The position numbers were made by a program, and so were the translations under genes. Of a DNA stretch of 64,000 bases, positions 11,203-22,175 are shown piece after piece. The stretch is from Deuterostichococcus epilithicus (lineage: Eukaryota; Chlorophyta; Trebouxiophyceae; Prasiolales; Stichococcaceae), in NCBI GenBank assembly GCA_033439295.1, contig JAVTLE010000007.1:2170001-2234000 (forward strand), given 5' to 3'. Positions within the stretch are counted from its first letter, which is position 1; every line of letters begins with the position of its first letter. The notes under the pieces were generated by a model. It saw only the letters and a program-made list of their open reading frames with translations, searched no databases and was not told the origin of the DNA.

Positions 11203-14200
11203 TCACTCCTTCGACTGGTGATCGTACTGGACGTAATAAAACTTGTCCACGTAGTCTGACGCCTTGCGCCACGCAAACGCCAGCGCCGTAGCCGCCACTG
11301 CCAGCCCCGCTGGCAGCGGCCACTGCACCGGCATCGGCCGCGTGGGGGCCGCCGCCAGCGAGGCGGCAGCCGCTGCGAAGCTGAGCACGGCAGTCGCAGC
11401 ACGCACCATTCTGAACCGGAACAGCGCCTGCAGATGCACGACCACATGCACGTGTCACTCACCGGCATAGGCTGCACAGAGTGAGATGCCTCGACAACAG
11501 CACGAAAGACAGGGGAAACAGTAGCCGTGCACGAGGCGTGCATCGCTGCAGCGGAGGGCACTGCTGGGTGGCCGGCTGGCAACTGAGGATGGCCAGAAAG
11601 ACTTCAACACCAGTGAAAAACATGAAGCGACCACGCTGCATTGGCGCCCTCCGCTCGAGGCACCCACCTTCTGGCAGGTGGGGCAATACTTCGTGTGCTG
11701 CTCATAGCGGTCGAGCAGCACTGTCTTTGGCAGCGGCTGCGCTGGCGGCTGCACCGCGCCGGCCGCCCAGGTAGGGCCGCCGCGCTGGTCCAGCCACCGC
11801 CGCCATGCCGTCACGATCCTGTCGTGCAGATAACAATGTCAAGAGTCGACAGCTGCCGGCTCTGCGAGGGCAGTTCCAGCACGATGAAACCAGCTTGGCA
11901 GGTCTGGGTTTTGTGTGCCGGTCTGCTGCTGCACCCAGACGCGAGATGACGCTGCTGCACTCCTCCGAGGTGCTGCCAGCCACGGCGCCTCGAGCAGCAA
12001 GCAAGCGCCGGGTGGGGGGGTTTGGGGCCTGGACAGAGCACCATGTGTCTTCCGGCACCTCAAATGCAGCAACCCGTCATGAACGAAAGCCCACGCACCT
12101 GTCCGACTGAGTGGGCATGTGAGAGCGCTTGCCGTCCTTTCGAGACACTTCACAACACTTCTTTTCGGCAGACGGAGCGCCGCAGTCGGGCGACAGTCCA
12201 CACGGCTGTCTTCGAGGAGCGGCTCTGCACCTGTCGGACTCGGTGGGCATGTAGTACGACTTTCGCCAGGAGCCGCCCGGCTCGGCTGACTCCTGCTCCA
12301 CGACCCGCTCCTGCAGCGGCAACCGAGGATGGTGGTGTCAACGGGTGGGAACTGCGGCGCTGCAGTCGTTCATCTGGAACACATGCATCGCAGCACGAAG
12401 CCGCGGCTCCCCCAACCCGCGTTTTCAGTTGCACCGCGCATGAGCACGGGATTGCAGTCCAGCCTGGGTACTGCGCCAACACCCCTGGGGCGGCATATTC
12501 GTACAAGCGGCAATGCGGTCCAACATTTCGGAGATTTCCTAAACCCTGTACTGGCAAATGCCAGAACCGCACACGCACCTGGATGTGCAGCAGCGCGTGG
12601 TCGCCGTCGAGCACCAGGTGCCGCGTCAGGTGGTCCTGGAACGCCGGCATCTTGGATCCCAGCCGTGTGAACTTGGAGTCCACCGTGCTGAGCAGGCTGT
12701 AGGTGACGCGTGCGCGGCCTGGGCCCGTCGGCACGCACTGCAGATTCATGAGGCCTGTGGGGGAAGAATTTCCTTATGGCTTGCGAAAGTCAGACTTGGT
12801 GGGTCAAACCACATTAGAACTCGGGGGCGGGGAGTGGGACAGGCTGTCATGGCAATCCATGGCAGGAACACTTGATAGGCTGACAACATCCACACGGCAA
12901 GTGCGACTTGGGGTGAATCGGGCGGCACTCACTGAAGGCGCCGTTGTCGCGCGGCGTGAAGTAGCGCACGATGCACGGCGGCTGCACGCGCGAGCAGAAA
13001 CTTGTCGGCAGAGAGCCCAACGCTTTGTCGATCCAGGCATTGACGATGGGGCAGCAACATTTAACAGGAACCAAAGCCAGCTCTTTGGAAGTATCAGTGC
13101 TGGTGTTGCGGTCACAGGCAGAAAACCAAGAAAGTTACTTCCTGGAACATCGCCAGCAACGTCTGTGCACCTGGAACTGCACTTTGGTGGTGGTGACGGG
13201 ACCAAAGGTCTTGAGGTCCACGTCGAACGAGAAGCCGCCGTCCAGCGGCAGGTCCGTCTCCGGCGACGGCCGGATCTTGGGGTACCCCTCCGTCGGCTTG
13301 TACCTTTTGCAAACAGGGCACGTGGTTTGTGAAGGAGTCAGGGTTGTTTGTCAGACAACACACCCGCCAGAAACCGTAGCTCTGTCCTCAAAATAAAGCA
13401 GAGCGAGACCATTTCCGGCGGTGTTGGATGCTTCCAAAAAGCCGCCACCTCCCCCTGCCCGCCACCTGCCTAAGTTCATCACGTTATTGCCTACCTTCAT
13501 CACCATTCAAGTGCGGCATGGACAGCTGCAGCCGGGCAGGCTCGGGGACACCCCACGCAAGCAGGGCCTGGGTAGCACCAGGCAGATGGGGGGCCTGCGG
13601 CAAGCCACGCGCCTATCCACGGCGATGTGCAAGGGGCATGCAAGCCGGGCGCATGCAGGGAATGGGCATAAGGAAAAGGAACGCGCCTGTTGCCCTGCAC
13701 GCCATGGTGGGCAAAGGGCACGTGAGCCGGGTCCAGGAAGTTCTCCACCAGCGTCGCAAAGTCGTAGTGCACGTCCCGCATATACGGCTTGCCGATGCGG
13801 AACACCTTGGCGTCGGCTGGCAGCGCCTCTAGCTCCTGTGGAGATGATGCCAGCTTCAGTGCGGGGTTCGAAGGGTATTGGCATGGTTCTCCCGGATGTC
13901 GAGGGTCGAGGAACCTCGCCAGTACCAATGTGCAGCTGATGCTTCCCAGCGTTCGATCAGCCGTCGAGAACTGTGCTGTTGTCAGGCAAGGTGGTGCGCC
14001 TGACCCTCGACCAGGAGCGGCTACACAATGGGCTGCATGATGCCTTGGAACTGCCGACGCGTGGATTCACTGCCACAGACGCCTTGGCTGCGCTCCATGG
14101 CAAGTGTTGAGGCTGGTGGCATACCACCAAAGTTCAGAGCAACGCATTGCAGAGACAGGCGGCAGCTCACCCGTGTGACTGCTGGTGTCTTTGCCGCCGC

Positions 14201-15630
14201 ATCAATGAAAGCGGTGGGCCCCCTGTCGCCCCATACCCATAGCATGCCCTGCTGAATCTGCGTCAAGACAAATAAAAGCATTTCATACTACCCCAGTATA
14301 TGTGGGACAGGGGTGGGACAGGGTCAGATGCCACAGCATGCCCTTGACGACTTCAGCCGCTAACGTGGATTGTATGATTCGGTGAGCAATGCTGTCGTGT
14401 GTTGTGAGCAGCACCTGCACTGGGTACGATTGCACGCACGACCGTGAGGAGGCGCACGCCGTCGCTTCTGCCGCCTCGTTTGCTGCCTGGATGCACGAAC
14501 GAAGCATCACAGCCCAATGCAACATGCGCAGCATCACGTTGCAGCTGGAGCCGAAAATGCACTGATAAGGAGAAGCGCGGGTCGGCCGAGCACTGCCATG
14601 ACCAGCATTGCCAGGTTGGCAGCCGACGCCATATGCCAGCATCAAAGGTAGCAGCAGTCCAGACTGGGACATGCTTCGTGCCTGGGGGATGCTGGTGCAC
14701 TGGCCCTCGCCATTGAAGCGCCACCCATGGTAGGAGCACAGCAGCGTGCCATCCGCCTCCACCCGTCCCTCTGCAGACCAGGGCACGGAAGCGCTCTGCA
14801 TCATGTCGGATTTACAACGCTGCGGTCCGCATCTCAGCAACCATTGCACGGTCCCCACGCTGGGCAGCCATCCTTTGGTGCCTCCTTGCAGCCGAAAGCT
14901 GCCAGGACCGAATCCTAGCTCTAGCATCTCTTCCCAGTGAGTGCTACCACTTGGTTGGAGAGAGCGCCAGCGCGGTTCACGACAACTGCCCTTATATTCG
15001 CCTCACCTGTAAGCGGCGCCAGGCGGTGGGAGCAGCGGTCTTCAAGCACACGCCACTCGCCCTCCCCGTCGCGCCAGACGCACAGCAGCTGCCCGAGCAA
15101 CGTCAGCGCTGTCGGCCGTCCCGGGTCCAGGTCTGCGACCACCGCCATCGGGTACCACTGCCGCTTCCAGTCGTACTGCTCACCTGTCGGCGCCTGCGCA
15201 GGCACAGGGTGTAGCAGTCACCTCGGGGCACATGAATCCGTCTGTTTGCGTTGTCTTTTCCCCTCCGACCAGAGTCTGCAGGTGCAGATGCATGGCACTC
15301 TGCGGAAAGTTCGGCCATATCAATGCTTGTGAGCGCACACGAGCTGCAAGCTTTGCAGGCACTACCCACCTGCTGGGGCGACTCTGCCGGCGGCGCCTGC
15401 TCGCGCACGCTGGCGACGCGCACTGGCGCGCCCAGTGCAGCCCGCGGCAGGCAAGCATGACGCGTCACCCTCGCCTGCCACGGACGCCGCCCCTGACGTT
15501 GCTGCGTGGCACGTGGAAGGGATGCGGATGTTGGGAGGTAAAGTTGCGAGAAGCGCCCACAGCCAGAAATGTGTCGGGGCCAGGAGAATAAGCTCTGCCG
15601 GATGGGGCCCTCATGCACACAGGCGCTCAT
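11203..15630 (-). CDS. Pheophorbide a oxygenase/TIC55-like Rieske monooxygenase
   Basis: A 550-residue plastid-type Rieske oxygenase in twelve exons: 15370-15630, 15007-15193, 14682-14770, 14415-14486, 14171-14251, 13687-13835, 13171-13303, 12933-12981, 12579-12754, 12231-12310, 11668-11818, 11203-11427. Residues 1-87 resemble a transit peptide. The Rieske 2Fe-2S ligands are Cys141/His143 (RCSHRLAP) and Cys161/His164 (CSYHGW). The mononuclear iron motif is NFLDPAHVPFAHHG (Asp265, His268, His273). A C-terminal CxxC (YCPTC, Cys471/Cys474) and hydrophobic tail mark the PAO/TIC55/PTC52 branch, which opens the chlorophyll ring or acts in plastid redox. Which member it is cannot be decided here. 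Introns 3 and 6 appear to use GC donors. The exon 5 acceptor has two in-frame alternatives, at 14248 and 14257. Intron 10 holds a copy of the exon 10 end. Confidence 0.92.
12106..12130 (-). repeat. Intronic copy of the Rieske gene exon 10 end
   Basis: On the minus strand this intron segment repeats the last codons of exon 10 (12231-12254). Exon YMPTESD-AG|GTGC is matched by HMPTQSD-AG|GTGC. The ACC/ACT and TCC/TCG differences are synonymous. The copy lies 132 nt (44 codons) downstream, in the same frame and phase, with no stop between, and it carries an equivalent splice donor. Confidence 0.75.
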
Positions 15631-16998
15631 TGCAGCTCAGACTGCCCAGGCGTGGGACGTGCGAGCCCCTTGAGGGCGGCAGCGCCACTGGAACGACATG
15701 AATGCATCAGGCGAGTCGCAAGAGCCGGGTGGGCTGACCCAGGGATTCGGTCCCAGCATCTGCACCTGGGCGGTGCTCACAGGTGCTCCGGTAAAGGGCC
15801 GCCGGCTCGGCAGCGCCGCGCATCGATCGCCCGAGTGAGGCGGCACGTGGCAGCTGAAAGCAGTCGCCGGAGCCGGGCTGCCCACAGCCACGGCTGACAA
15901 CATGGCTCCGCGGTACGACGCTGATGATCAGACGTTTGTTCTTCAGCTCGAGCTCGAGCAGGTGCCAACGTCTGAATGGATTCGAGGAAAGGCAGAGGTA
16001 TGTCTTGGAGCCAAGCAAACTCACCACTTGGCTTCGGCAGCCGATGGGCGCTGGTTTTGGCAGAACGGCGTGGCTTCACGAGAAGTAGCTGACGTGATCA
16101 CTTGGCCCTTCGCGGGTTTGAATTTTTGTTGTCTGCCCCCTTGAGCAGCGTTGCGGGTGCAGCACGCGGCTGGAGCACTGCGTGTCCAGGTAAAGGGCTG
16201 AACATACTTCCCGATAGGAGCCTTGCTTCACCACTGGGGCTGCCGCAGGTGTGGGGAGTTGTCTGCAAGGCCATCCTTGTGTAAACAGGCTCCGAGACGC
16301 AAAACTTTGCATGCGATGCTACTCAACCACAATCGAGAGTTCAGTATGGTTGTTCATCGATCCAGGAACAAGGCGTGATGCTGATCCGCGGCTCCACGCC
16401 TGCGGTGTGCCAGTTCTGAAGCCGAGCAAGCTTTCGGTGCTCTGCTCGTGTGCGCAGCGCGCCAAACCTGTCTGTTGCCTGCTGTGTGCAGATTTGTGTG
16501 CGGCGTTGTCCACGGCCTTCGGAAGCCGCATCGTCTTGAGCCCTTGGCGGGTTTCGGACCTCCGCTTTGGGCCGCTGGCCAAGGGCAGCTGCCGGCCCCC
16601 CATCGGTGTCAGAGCCACGTGCCGTTGCCTCGTCAGTGGCTGCGACCCGGACAGACGCCGCAGCCTGCCGAGTTGCAGGCTTCTTAAGGTGGTCAGCCAG
16701 CCAATACCTGGCGGCATTCCCGTCCCGGTGGGGCTGCGGGCTGCCGAAAACGCAGCGCCACCAAGAGCGCCCGCGCTGCCATAAGCCAGCACGCAGCTGC
16801 AGCTGCCCTGGCTGACAGCCCCAGCGGAGTGGCGGCTGGGCTCGTCTCCGAGCCACACGGCGAAGCCGCGCAACAGGCGTGCCAGCTCCGTTCCAAACCG
16901 CCGGCCCGTGGCGGCCTGACGACCGGCCTGCGGCGGCCCGGCGACCGCGCGGTGCCACAGCAGCAACATCAGCATCAGCATCAGCAGCGGCAGCAGCC
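15631..16998. other. Divergent intergenic region with a small unassigned ORF
   Basis: This region holds the promoters of the Rieske gene (-) and DMAP1/SWC4 (+). A short + frame begins at ATG 15902 (MAPRYDADDQTFVLQLELEQ, then a possible donor CAG|GTGCCA). It has no recognisable continuation or family. Long minus frames around 16320-17180 are probably shadows of GC-rich sequence. Confidence 0.4.
16957..16996 (+). repeat. CAG/CAT trinucleotide repeat in the DMAP1 5' leader
   Basis: An imperfect run of CAG and CAT triplets sits directly before the DMAP1/SWC4 start codon, so it lies in the 5' UTR. Confidence 0.7.
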
Positions 16999-19900
16999 AT
17001 GTCGGACATCAAGGACATCCTGGGGCTGCAACGCGGCGGCGCCAACGATGCAGACGCCAAGAAGGAGCGGCTGGCGAAGGAGCCCAAGGCGCAGCGCCCC
17101 GCCGGCATGAGCCGCGAGGCCTTCGCGCTGCTGGGCGACTCACACCCCATCGCCCCATCGGAGCTGGCCAACGAGCTCAAGAAGCCTGGCGAGGTTCGCT
17201 CTCAGGACGCCGCCAGCGCCTGCGTGATGCCTCTGAGCATCCAGCACTGAATTGGAACCCCCTCGCTGGCGCAAGGGCGCACAGAGGCCACCTGTTGCAG
17301 TGTTTGTCGGCAGCGGATCTTGCGCGGCGCCGCTGCGACGGTGGCCGACCCTCTGCGCACGAGGACCTCCTCGGCAGTTGGGCAGTTTCGCTTGATGGTG
17401 CCCATCCTGATGCACAAGACAACGAAGCCGCGTTGATGCCAGATCCTGTGCCAGGAAACCCCTGACATCTCCCCTTCTCCCGCAGGGTCTGGCGGAGAAG
17501 CGCAAGCAGAAGGGCCCGGTCACCTGGCAGTGCCGCACCTTCGCCAACCAGGCGCGGGGCGACGGGCTGCGGCTGCGGCACTGGGTCAAGTGCGCCAAGG
17601 ACGCGCAGGGGCGTGTGCGCGAGGTGCAAGAGGGCGACTACCCCTTCGCCAAGTGCAACAAGAAGGTGAGCGGCATCGTGTCTCCATCCGCTCCTGTTCT
17701 GGTCTTCCTCGAGCGCTGCGACCTCCAGTGGCGGAGCCGCCAGCGACACGCAAGGTGCAGCAGGGCAACCGCCGCTTTGCCGAGTGCAACGAGCAGGCGC
17801 GACTGCAGCCGAGACTTCAGAAACAATGAGACGGACGCAGTGCTGCAAGTCGACGAGGACATGTGTCGGAATATGAATTTTGAATGGTATCAGTACACCT
17901 GTTTCTGCACAACTTACATCATCAACCGGTCTATCAAACCTTTCACGTTACCTTGTCACAGCCAGAGGCACAGACTCTTTACGCCTGTACATCTAAACGC
18001 TCCAAATATCCAGACCGCTTACTGCTTGCCGTTTACCGCAGACGACCGGCACCGCGAAGAGCAGTGGCGCAACGTTGAGGAGTCCACGCCATGCTGGGTC
18101 AGTGTGTTTGGAAGCTGCGGCATGAGGCAGTTTCCCTGGCTGCCCCGCAGACGATGGTGTACCGCTACGACGAGGAGGAGTGGCGGAACCTGGTGCCGCA
18201 GGACCCTGCCTGGAGCCGCGCAGAGACGGACTACCTGCTGGACGTCTGCGCCCTCTACCAGCTGCGCTTCCTCGTCATCGCTGACCGCTACAAGGTGCGG
18301 CTGCTGCTGGCGTTCCATCTCTCCATCGGTCCTTTGTTGTCCCCAGCAGCGGCGATGCCGCACGAGCGGCTCTGCACGCAGCACCCTGCGGTGGGGCGGG
18401 TCTGTTCCTCGCGGCCGGCGCGCCGCAATGCTGGTATGCAGACGCAGTCCACCTCCCCGCGCCGCAGGTCAAGGAGCGTTTGCTGAACGCGCCATGCGTG
18501 ATGTCTGGTCATATCACCGTCTTGTGATCTTGTGGTTCCATCCGTGCAGTACGAGGGCGGCCCGCCGCGCAGCCTGGAGGAGCTGAAGGGGCGCTACTAC
18601 GGGGTGGCCCGCGCCCTCATGGTCGGCCGCGCCGGCGGGGAGCACTTCATCGCCAACGAGGCCCTGGTCAAGCACCCCTTCTCCGCCGCCCACGAGCAGT
18701 GCGCCACTACCCGCTTTCGCCAGCATCCGCTGCCTCTGCCTGCATGTCAGGCGCTGCACACGTATTGGAATTCTGGGCAAGAGCGCCCGCCCAGCACGCC
18801 CGCTTGCAGACGCCCCTCTGCGGTGCTGCCCTGGGGCCCGGCCGCCTTCGTAAAACCCCGCGCCCGTGGGGCGCGCACAAGTGGTTCCCTGGCCAGGTTC
18901 CAAGCCCCCACTTGAGCGACACTCCCCGCGGGGAGCGCAAGGTTGCACTCGATACGGTACTGTCGCAGGGGCGCCGCGACGGGGCGGCCTAGGACCCGTG
19001 CGGTCCTTCAGATCCCAACTCCGCAACCCTGAGGAACGTGCCAGTTGCCAATGTGCAACTCCCGATACTGTGTGCCCGTCCGGAGGTGTGCAAGGTGGCA
19101 CTGAGGGCGGGACATGGCTGTGATGGCGAGGCGGCTGAGGACGCGCGCTCCCGATCCCAACAAACCCGAACTACACGCCACACATTGCAAACCTTCAATG
19201 TTGGGTGCCCTCAGGAAGCGCAAGGCGGCGCTGGAGGCGCTGCTGGCGAGGGGCCGCAGCGACGAGGCGGCTGAGGACGCAGTGCTGGAGCAGGCCAGGG
19301 CCATCGAGACCAGGCGCAAGGCGGAGGCGTCCGCGCGGCGCCAGCCGCCCGCGGGTGCGGCAAAACTGGCGGTGCTTTTGAAGCAACACTGCAAGCGCGA
19401 AGCAAGACTGCGAGTCAGAGTGCTGCGCCTCTCCCTTGGGCCACGGCTCGTGTCTGACGCTGGTGTCGCGATGACGGATGTCGCCCGTCCCCGTCAGCAA
19501 GGCGCACCAGCCGGCCTCGCTGCCGGAGCGAGGTCGCGGGCGGGCGGCGCGCACGAGCCGATGCCTGATGCACTGCGCTGAGCGTGCAGCCTCTCGAGAA
19601 AAATTCCACCTGCAGCTGTGGGAAGCAATCCCAGCCGCTGGCAGGCAGCTCCCCACTGGCGCTCTCCCGAGCCCGGTTTGCTGACCTCCAGCTTCAAGCC
19701 CTAAACTCGAAACCCTTTCGCCGCGCAGCGCCGCCGCTGGACTTCGTGGCCACCAGCGAGTTTGCGGACGACGCCGGGCCGGGCGTGTCGTCGCTGTTCG
19801 ACGCGGACGTGGCGCCGACGCGGCCGCCGCCGGGCGTCTACGCGCGCGGCAAGCACACGGAGGCTGCCGCGGCGGAGCAGCTGTCGCGCATCGCCGGGCC

Positions 19901-21610
19901 GCCCAGGTGCGCAGCGCCGGCCCTCGACCCGGCTCCGGGCCGGGGCCAGGGGCCCAGGGGCGAGCGCGATTGCTTCGCAAAGTCGCCCCTGCAGGGCCAC
20001 CGCATGGGTGGGCATGCGCCTCGAGGGCTGTGCCCTCGCTGCAGAGCTGCAGGGAGGAACATGTAGCCGTTTCTGATCGTGCAGGACGCGTTGCTGCCGT
20101 GAGGGGTGTCCAATCTTGGCTGGAATCGGCTGCGCAAGCACCCCTTATCGTCCTGGTGGCCGGCGGTTGAAGGCAGATGCAGCTCCCCCTTGGTTTCCCC
20201 GCGTGCCACAAGACGCCGTTGTCAACTGGTCAAACAGGGCGGCTTGACCGGCGGGCCGTCTGTGCCGGCGCGGGCACCGGAGCGCAGAGCAGGAGCTTCT
20301 CACCTTGGCGCCGCACCATCCACCTATGAGAGGTCTGCACTCTGCAGGATCCACAAGCACTGCGACAGAGTGCTGACGGTCGTTGCAATCCGGGCGCAGG
20401 CACCAGACCGCTGTGGAGGAGCTGCTGACCAAGGCGGGGCTGGCGGCGCCGCCGCGCATGCCCACCCGCGCCATCTGCGGCGCCTGGCTCGCCGCCCGCG
20501 CCGGTGCGCGCTACCCCCTGCCTGCAGCCACACGCCCTGGTTGCTGGGTCCACGATCGTGCCCGTCGTGTTCCAGGCATAGAGATGCAGGCGAAATTCGG
20601 AACATGCGTGCGGGTATCGATGGCTGCAAGCAGCCGGGGTGTGCAGCATGCCTGCTGCCGGTGCTGCAATGTGTGGCCACCTGCAGGCGGCACATTGCGG
20701 CCACGCCATTGCAACGCATGGCAATGCGTCTGACCGATGGCCACACCCCGGTCATTACTGAACTGACAACGTTCCCTCCGTTGCTTTGCACCAGAGGCCA
20801 TCCGGTCGAGCGAGCACAGGCGTGGCGGCAGCGTCGCGCCCGGCGCAGGGGCGGCGCCTGCGGCGGCGCCTGCGGAGCCTGTGCCTGCAGGCACCCCAGC
20901 CCAGCCGGGCGCTCTTCCTCCTGCCGCAATGGGTAGCTTGCCGCGCCCGTGTGCTGCACCGTGTGCCTCGAACCCATGCATTGCAGCCACACCAACGATA
21001 CTGATCGGCTTCATGACGGTGGCAGATGTACAGGTATCCCTTCTGCCTGCACCATGCATGGCTCCTGGCTCGCAGCATTGGGCATATGCGCACAGCCTCG
21101 ATCCTTCGAGCATCGAAACAGTCCCAGCCTAGCTGTCGAGAGCCAATTGTCGCATCTGACCGCACAGGCGCGGCGCCGGCGGAGGCTGCAATGCCGGCGG
21201 CGGCGCCACTGCTGTCCGCCGGCTCGGGGGCCACGCCGGAGGGCGAGACGCCTGTGCGCACCAAGCGCAGCCATAAGGGCAAGGTGAGGATGAGCATGAG
21301 CAGGAGCATTTTCCCCTGCGGACGAGGAACCTGAAGGGACAGCTTCGTGTGTGCTTGCTGCGGTGGCGCCGCACAAGCACAGACCGGTCCTGGCAGTGGG
21401 CAAGCCTGATCAGCAGCAGCAGCAGCAGCAGCAGCAGCAATGACATCAACTGTGACCATACTGGTTTGTCATGTTCAGCTGGTACTGGATTGCATGCTGA
21501 CGTCGTCGCATGGACTGCAGGCTCCGCAGCGGTATGAAGACAGTATGTCGGGATCGGCGCCGCGCACAGAGAAGCGGCCGCGCACCGCCAAGAAATTTGC
21601 CGACGAGTGA
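16999..21610 (+). CDS. DNMT1-associated protein 1 / SWR1 complex protein 4
   Basis: A 477-residue nuclear subunit of the SWR1 chromatin-remodelling and NuA4 acetyltransferase complexes. Ten exons: 16999-17193, 17486-17665, 18151-18294, 18550-18698, 19215-19354, 19729-19906, 20400-20503, 20795-20932, 21168-21283, 21521-21610. The phases close. The N-terminus MSDIKDILGL and RPAGMSREAFALLGD are family hallmarks. They are followed by the SANT-like region (VTWQCRTFANQARGDGLRLR, FAKCNKK, VYRYDEEEW, ETDYLLDVCALYQLRF and VIADRY). Next are HEQKRKAALEALL and a charged stretch. The DMAP1 C-terminal part with PPLDFVATSEFADD and PPRMPTRAICGAW follows. The tail is Ala/Pro-rich and ends in a basic KRPRTAKKF. 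Introns 2 and 4 carry diverged copies of adjacent exon edges. Function is inferred from strong family similarity. Confidence 0.93.
17749..17796 (+). repeat. Intronic copy of the DMAP1 exon 2 end
   Basis: Sixteen codons in intron 2 resemble the end of exon 2 (17618-17665). Exon REVQEGDYPFAKCNKK is matched by RKVQQGNRRFAECNEQ. By hand count 34 of 45 bases match over the last fifteen codons. The exon donor AAG|GTGAGC corresponds to CAG|GCGCGA in the copy. Confidence 0.7.
19090..19144 (+). repeat. Intronic copy of the DMAP1 exon 5 start
   Basis: This segment of intron 4 parallels exon 5 positions 19220-19280 about 130 bp downstream. The last 17 bases (GAGGCGGCTGAGGACGC) are identical and the first 20 differ at a few positions. 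The copy is 6 nt shorter, so the frame is kept. Sequence before it (GTGCCC) also resembles the exon 5 acceptor region. Confidence 0.7.
21411..21439 (+). repeat. (CAG)n microsatellite in the last DMAP1 intron
   Basis: About nine to ten perfect CAG triplets lie in intron 9 of the DMAP1/SWC4 gene. They are not translated in the gene model. Confidence 0.85.
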
Positions 21611-22175
21611 CAGGCGGCGGCTCGTTTATGTTCGAGATCGGCGCTGCTCTGGGCTGTGCTGGGCTTACAGATGGTACCTGTAAGACTTGCATCGTGGTCT
21701 TCGTCTGGTGCTGAGTAGCAGACGAGGATGTAGACTTGGTGGCAGGAAGCTGTTTGGTGTGTTCGACAGGCGTTGAAAATATTCTCTGCCGGCCAGAAGC
21801 CTATTATATCTTGATACAGCATGCAAACGAATCATGTGCATCTCAGCGCCTCCTGGCAACGTCGCTGCGCATGTTTGCGAGCAGTCGGTAGCCCGATGCT
21901 CGCCCGGCTCCGACCCTACCGACGGCCGCTTTGTACGCAAGAAAGGCAGAATGCTGATGCCTTAAGCCCTTGGAAAGTGTTCCACACACGTTACCACCAG
22001 AACCAGGCAGCATCTTGCGCATTTGCACGAAGAACCTCTGGCAGCCCAACCGGTCCAGACTGCTTTCCTGCCAGGACCGCCTCGTCGCACCGAAGACGCA
22101 GAACCATCAACAGCAGGCCATGCGCTGCGACCGGCTCGGCAGACCAGGTAGCAGCGCAGTCAGAGGAGGTGCGCA
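21611..22175. other. Intergenic region between tandem + genes
   Basis: This spacer holds the DMAP1 3' UTR and the leader of the next gene. No coding frame was supported. Confidence 0.5.
21679..21683 (+). terminator. Candidate TGTAA polyadenylation signal for DMAP1
   Basis: TGTAA is the common chlorophyte poly(A) signal. This one lies about 70 nt after the DMAP1/SWC4 stop codon, a plausible distance. The assignment rests on motif and position only. Confidence 0.35.

Noticed and set aside
15902..16144. Small ORF starting MAPRYDADDQ
   Set aside because: It looks protein-like at the start but no downstream exon with matching phase and family could be found.
16319..17180. Long minus-strand open frames (220 and 279 codons)
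   Set aside because: They run antisense into DMAP1 exon 1, are Arg/Ala-rich as expected for GC-rich shadows, and match no family.
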